DNA from: Phycisphaerales bacterium UBA2218
GTDB taxonomy: Bacteria; Planctomycetota; Phycisphaerae; Sedimentisphaerales; Anaerobacaceae
DNA length: 24,126 nucleotides
Assembly: GCA_002327785.1 (NCBI GenBank)
Contig: DCUI01000259.1
Location: 1-24,126 of the forward strand
Direction: 5' to 3'
Positions 21,435 to 24,126 of the stretch are shown here, in pieces. The position numbers were made by a program, and so were the translations under genes. The notes under the pieces are model-generated. The model searched no databases and was not told where the DNA came from. It saw nothing but the letters and a program-made list of their open reading frames with translations. Numbering within the stretch: position 1 is the stretch's first letter; each line of letters opens with the position of its first letter.

Positions 21435-21863
21435 ATGAGCGACAGTGATATGCACAACGACGAAGACAATGCGAAGGTGCTGGCCGAGCAGTTGGAGCAA
21501 GCGAACGCGAAGATCGCGCAGATGTCGGAGGAGCTCGACGGTCTCCAGATCGAGCAGAAGCTGACGCACAAGCTCGCAGCGGCCGGCGCGATCGATCTGG
21601 AGGCGGCCGTCCTCGTGGCGAAGGCCCGAATCGACGACAAGACCGAGGCGGATATCGACAGTTGCGTGACGCAACTGAGGAAGGAGAAAGGCTACCTGTT
21701 CGGAGGATCGACCCACGTCGCGGTCCCCCGCAAGACCGCGGCGGCAAAGGACCGCGTGACGCAGAACCAGACGGCGCTCGAACAAGCCGCCAAGAAAGCT
21801 GCCAGGACGGGAAGCCGCACCGATCTGCTGCGGTACCTGAACTTGCGACGAAGTGCAATGTGA
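21435..21863 (+). CDS. Scaffold-like head assembly protein, 142 aa
   Basis: Position between portal and capsid gene, small size and composition point to a scaffold. Residues 12-42 form a coiled coil (A-E-Q-L-E-Q-A-N-A-K-I-A-Q-M-S-E-E-L). Next come acidic helices (D-L-E-A-A-V-L-V-A-K-A-R-I) and a basic C-terminus (R-T-G-S-R-T-D-L-L-R-Y-L-N-L-R-R), which in scaffolds contacts the capsid protein. The start at 21435 has AAGGA about 10 bases upstream. No sequence family is certain. Confidence 0.65.
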   Translation: MSDSDMHNDEDNAKVLAEQLEQANAKIAQMSEELDGLQIEQKLTHKLAAAGAIDLEAAVLVAKARIDDKTEADIDSCVTQLRKEKGYLFGGSTHVAVPRKTAAAKDRVTQNQTALEQAAKKAARTGSRTDLLRYLNLRRSAM

Positions 21864-21866
21864 TCA

Positions 21867-21985
21867 AAGAAGTGTCAAGCTCGAAGTTTCAAGTTTGAAG
21901 CAGGAGGCGTGCCGATGCTCTCGACTTCACACTGCAAACTTCACACTTCAAACTCGACACCACAAACTTCACACTTTCTTTTGAA
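21867..21985. repeat. Text-like repeats between scaffold and capsid genes
   Basis: The spacer contains AAGCTCGAAGTTTCAAGTTT and then a run of CTTCACACTGCAAA, CTTCACACTTCAAA and CTTCACACTTTC. The two parts are in opposite sense and can pair (GAAGTTT with AAACTTC), so an mRNA stem could form before the capsid gene. The same CTTCACACTT word occurs at 2110-2130. The capsid ribosome binding site (GAAGGAG) lies just after. Confidence 0.6.
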
Positions 21986-21997
21986 GGAGAACGAAGC

Positions 21998-23152
21998 ATG
22001 GCATTCACGGGAAAAGCGACGTACACGGCCGGAACGACCCTCCCCGAGCTGGCGGAAGACGTAGCGGATGTGGTGGGCATCATCTCGCCGCAGGAGACGC
22101 CCCTGCTCGATGCGCTGGGCGACCCGCTGCGTGAGGCGACCAGCATCCGCCACGAGTGGCTCGAGGACGAGCTGTTGCCCAACAAGGACGCGATCAACGA
22201 CGCCACCTGGACAAACCCGGCGTCCGACACGACGTTCGACGTGGACAACGGCAGTCGGTTCCGCATTGGCGATCAGATCCAGGCGGAAGGAAGCGAAGAG
22301 CTCATGTTCGTCACGGGCGTGGCCGGCAGCACGCTCACGGTCGTTCGCGGCTATGCCGGCACGACGCCCGAGAACCTCGGCAACGACAAGGTCCTCAATA
22401 TCCTCGGCAATGCGGCCCTGGAGGGCGCCGACAAGCCGAACGCCCGGTTCACGAATCGCGTCCGCTGCGGCAACTACACGCAGATCTTCACAGCCACCGT
22501 CGAGGTCAGCGGCAGCAACATGGCCGCCAGCCAGCTCGGTCTGGCCGACGAGATGGACTACGAGAAGCAGGAACGGCTGCGCGAGCTGGTTCGCGACCTG
22601 GAAGGCACCGTCATCAACGGCGGCCAGCCCACCGCCGACCCGGAGGGCAGCGGAACCGTCCGCCGGACGATGAAGGGCATCATCCAGCACCTGGACACGA
22701 ACATCTTCCACACCGGCGACAGCGGGTTCCCCTCGGGCAACGACCTCGACGAGGCGAAGGTCAACTACGTCCTGCGGAAGATTTGGGAGAACAGCAGCGG
22801 CAACGTGGACCTGATCGTCGTGGGCGGGTTCCAGAAGCGAAAAATCAACGCCTTCTGCTCCGACAGCCGCAGCTACGGCGCGAACGACACGACGTTCACG
22901 GACATGGTCGGCATCTACGAGAGCGATTTCGGCATCTGCCGGATCGTGACGACGCGCTGGCTGCCGCAGGACGCGGTCCTGTTCCTGGATTCGTCCCGGA
23001 TCAGCGTGCTGCCGCTGGCGGGCCGCAGCTTCCACTTCAAGCCGCTGGCCAGTTCCGGCGACTTCGAGTGCGGCGAGCTGATCGGCGAGTACACGCTGGA
23101 GCTGAAGAACGAAGCGGCCCACGGGTTGATTCGCGATCTGACGACGAGCTGA
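21998..23152 (+). CDS. Major capsid protein, SU10/DUF5309 type, 384 aa
   Basis: ATG at 21998 follows GAAGGAGAACGAAGC, the best ribosome binding site of the structural block, as expected for the most abundant protein. The family look is in G-I-I-S-P-Q-E-T-P-L-L-D-A-L-G (29-43), then H-E-W-L-E-D-E-L near 52, G-A-A-L-E-G-A-like N-A-A-L-E-G-A-D and the middle N-Y-T-Q-I-F-T-A-T-V-E-V-S-G. Close to the C-terminus R-W-L-P-Q-D-A-V-L-F-L-D and H-G-L-I-R-D-L are typical of HK97-fold SU10 proteins. An insertion at about 88-122 (F-R-I-G-D-Q-I-Q-A-E-G, T-V-V-R-G-Y-A-G-T-T) is a small beta domain likely on the capsid surface. No protease gene is seen nearby. Confidence 0.85.
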   Translation: MAFTGKATYTAGTTLPELAEDVADVVGIISPQETPLLDALGDPLREATSIRHEWLEDELLPNKDAINDATWTNPASDTTFDVDNGSRFRIGDQIQAEGSEELMFVTGVAGSTLTVVRGYAGTTPENLGNDKVLNILGNAALEGADKPNARFTNRVRCGNYTQIFTATVEVSGSNMAASQLGLADEMDYEKQERLRELVRDLEGTVINGGQPTADPEGSGTVRRTMKGIIQHLDTNIFHTGDSGFPSGNDLDEAKVNYVLRKIWENSSGNVDLIVVGGFQKRKINAFCSDSRSYGANDTTFTDMVGIYESDFGICRIVTTRWLPQDAVLFLDSSRISVLPLAGRSFHFKPLASSGDFECGELIGEYTLELKNEAAHGLIRDLTTS

Positions 23153-23169
23153 AGCTGATGAGGCGCCGT

Positions 23170-23239
23170 GGTAGGGTGGGCTGTGCCCACCGATTCCGTC
23201 ACCACAAGAGCAAAGACGGTGTGCATGGCACACCCTACC
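23170..23239. repeat. 70-base palindromic TAGGGTG element (REPIN/MITE-like)
   Basis: The left arm at 23170-23192 starts GGTAGGGTGGGCTGTGCCCA. The right arm at 23217-23239, read in reverse complement, starts GGTAGGGTGTGCCATGCACA. The 23-base arms match at 19 positions and flank a 24-base spacer. The element fills the gap between the capsid stop (23152) and the next gene. It has no coding capacity, so any movement would need a transposase elsewhere. Confidence 0.65.
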
Positions 23240-23261
23240 AGGGCAAGTGAGGACGAATACG

Positions 23262-23918
23262 ATGGCCAAGTTCTCCAATGATGTGGATGTTCTGAAGTAC
23301 GAGCCGGCGTTGTTTGGCGAGTTGCATCTGCCTTCGCAGGTGCAGGCGAGCGGAACAGGCGCCGTGTTGAGCGGTGCCATGTTGACTGCCGCCGAGGCGG
23401 ACTTTGTCGCGGCGGGCATCGAGGCCGGCGGCGTCGTGTACCTGAGATCCGCCGACGGTACGCTCGACGGGGCCTATGAGATCGTCTCGGTCGATTCGAC
23501 AACGCAACTGACGGTTTCTGTGCTCCGTGCGGATGCTTCCGGCCCCACGATTGCTCCGCTGGCGAGCGTCGGTGTTTCGTACCGGATCAGTACGCTGGCT
23601 CCCCAGGCGGTCGAGGCGGCGTTCCAGTTGACCGAGCACTTCGGCATCCGGCCCGGGAATCCTGCGAGCGAGATCGACGTCGAGGACATCATCGACACGG
23701 AGGGTCTGCGCAGGACCTCGGTCCTCGCGGTGATCTCCCGTGTCTACGCCATGTGGGCCCGCCGGGACGAAGACGAGTGCCTCATGCAGAAGAGCCGGCT
23801 CTACCAGGATCTCTTCGAGAAGGCCAGGCAGCGGTGCCGCCTGAGCGCGGACTTGGGCGCCGACGGCGTGGCGGACGTCAGTCGCGTGGGCGGCGTGATC
23901 AGGCTCGTTCGCGATTGA
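23262..23918 (+). CDS. Head-tail connector candidate, 218 aa
   Basis: The start at 23262 (MAKFSNDVDVLKYEPALFGE) has GAGG about 10 bases upstream. Residues 20-110 are beta-rich with G-x-V-V-Y-L-R and G-A-Y-E-I-V-S-V-D-S-T-T-Q-L-T-V-S-V-L, a small sandwich. Residues 118-200 are helical (V-E-A-A-F-Q-L-T-E-H-F-G-I and V-L-A-V-I-S-R-V-Y-A-M-W-A-R-R). Position right after the capsid gene suggests a head completion or adaptor protein. I cannot match a named family. Confidence 0.55.
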   Translation: MAKFSNDVDVLKYEPALFGELHLPSQVQASGTGAVLSGAMLTAAEADFVAAGIEAGGVVYLRSADGTLDGAYEIVSVDSTTQLTVSVLRADASGPTIAPLASVGVSYRISTLAPQAVEAAFQLTEHFGIRPGNPASEIDVEDIIDTEGLRRTSVLAVISRVYAMWARRDEDECLMQKSRLYQDLFEKARQRCRLSADLGADGVADVSRVGGVIRLVRD

Positions 23919-23989
23919 GTCAACATCGGCCCACGGCCACGTCCGGGTGGCAGAGTCTCCGGAAGGTACCGCGCAGGAAAGGGACAGCA

Positions 23990-24121
23990 ATGGCTGTGAC
24001 ACTCGATGAACAGGCAATCTTCGATGAGCAGGAACTGGCGATTTCCGTCGGCAGTCCGAACCGGGCATCTGTGGAGCGAGCCGTCGCCGGGCTGGACGGA
24101 GTGCTAAGGCGTCGCGCATAA
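23990..24121 (+). CDS. Short phage-type gene at the window end, 43 aa, possibly interrupted
   Basis: ATG at 23990 follows AGGAAAGGG. The protein begins MAVTLDEQAIFDEQELAISV and continues S-P-N-R-A-S-V-E-R-A-V-A-G-L-D-G-V-L, a regular amphipathic helical start of what looks like a longer protein. It ends R-R-R-A and TAA at 24119-24121, five bases before the window edge. The basic end is unlike the preceding acidic part, so a premature stop or recent shift is possible. The position fits a further head-tail junction protein. Function is unknown. Confidence 0.45.
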   Translation: MAVTLDEQAIFDEQELAISVGSPNRASVERAVAGLDGVLRRRA

Positions 24122-24126
24122 ATAGA

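Noticed and set aside
21941..23419. Frame of 492 codons on the minus strand
   Set aside because: It is antisense to the capsid gene, which has a strong ribosome binding site and family motifs.

Overview
The window is GC-rich and most likely comes from a planctomycete, probably of the Phycisphaerae/Sedimentisphaerales type. Three genes encode secreted proteins ending in a PEP-CTERM sorting tail (a P-A-P-G-A core, a glycine-rich hydrophobic stretch, then an Arg cluster). There are dockerin-like C-termini, small CxxC zinc-ribbon proteins, a DUF2339 multipass membrane protein and a DUF4186 protein. The assignment rests on family recognition; no database was searched.

Host-type genes: 1-1266 holds the end of a dockerin-like surface protein and small membrane or zinc-ribbon genes. 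4681-5738 is a dockerin plus PEP-CTERM protein behind a clear sigma70-like promoter. 6042-7469 pairs an outer-membrane barrel protein with a LuxR-type regulator whose receiver domain looks degenerate. 10531-12442 carries two convergent PEP-CTERM genes. 12610-12902 has a zinc-ribbon gene and a broken gene. 13505-19437 is a long plus-strand run: secreted and zinc-ribbon/TM proteins, a SagB-type oxidoreductase, DUF2339, DUF4186 and a PfkB sugar kinase.

Phage-type genes lie between these, in four blocks. 1446-4618 (minus) has a terminase large subunit, a replication protein with low-complexity repeats, and a protein resembling G39P helicase loaders. 7516-10131 (minus) has a two-HTH regulator followed by a tightly coupled ABC ATPase, GNAT acetyltransferase and ParB-like gene set. 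12903-13354 (minus) has a small Cys protein and a truncated gene. 19847 to the window end (plus) has portal, scaffold-like protein, SU10-type major capsid protein, head-tail connector candidate and the start of the next gene. Together they cover DNA packaging and capsid assembly, but they do not form one contiguous prophage here. No integrase, lysis gene or complete tail module is visible.

Two things stand out. First, the spacers between phage-type genes, and stretches inside the terminase, portal and GNAT reading frames, are filled with simple text-like dispersed repeats (runs on CACGGA, CACAGA, AAATCCGAA, CTTCACACTT, GGACCCAAGG) and a palindromic TAGGGTG element; the gaps between host genes mostly lack them. 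Second, the ABC ATPase-GNAT-ParB set behind its own HTH regulator and palindromic operator candidate looks like a split form of the COG2401 architecture (ABC ATPase fused to an acetyltransferase). Its function is unknown to me, and it is the best candidate for an undescribed system in the window.
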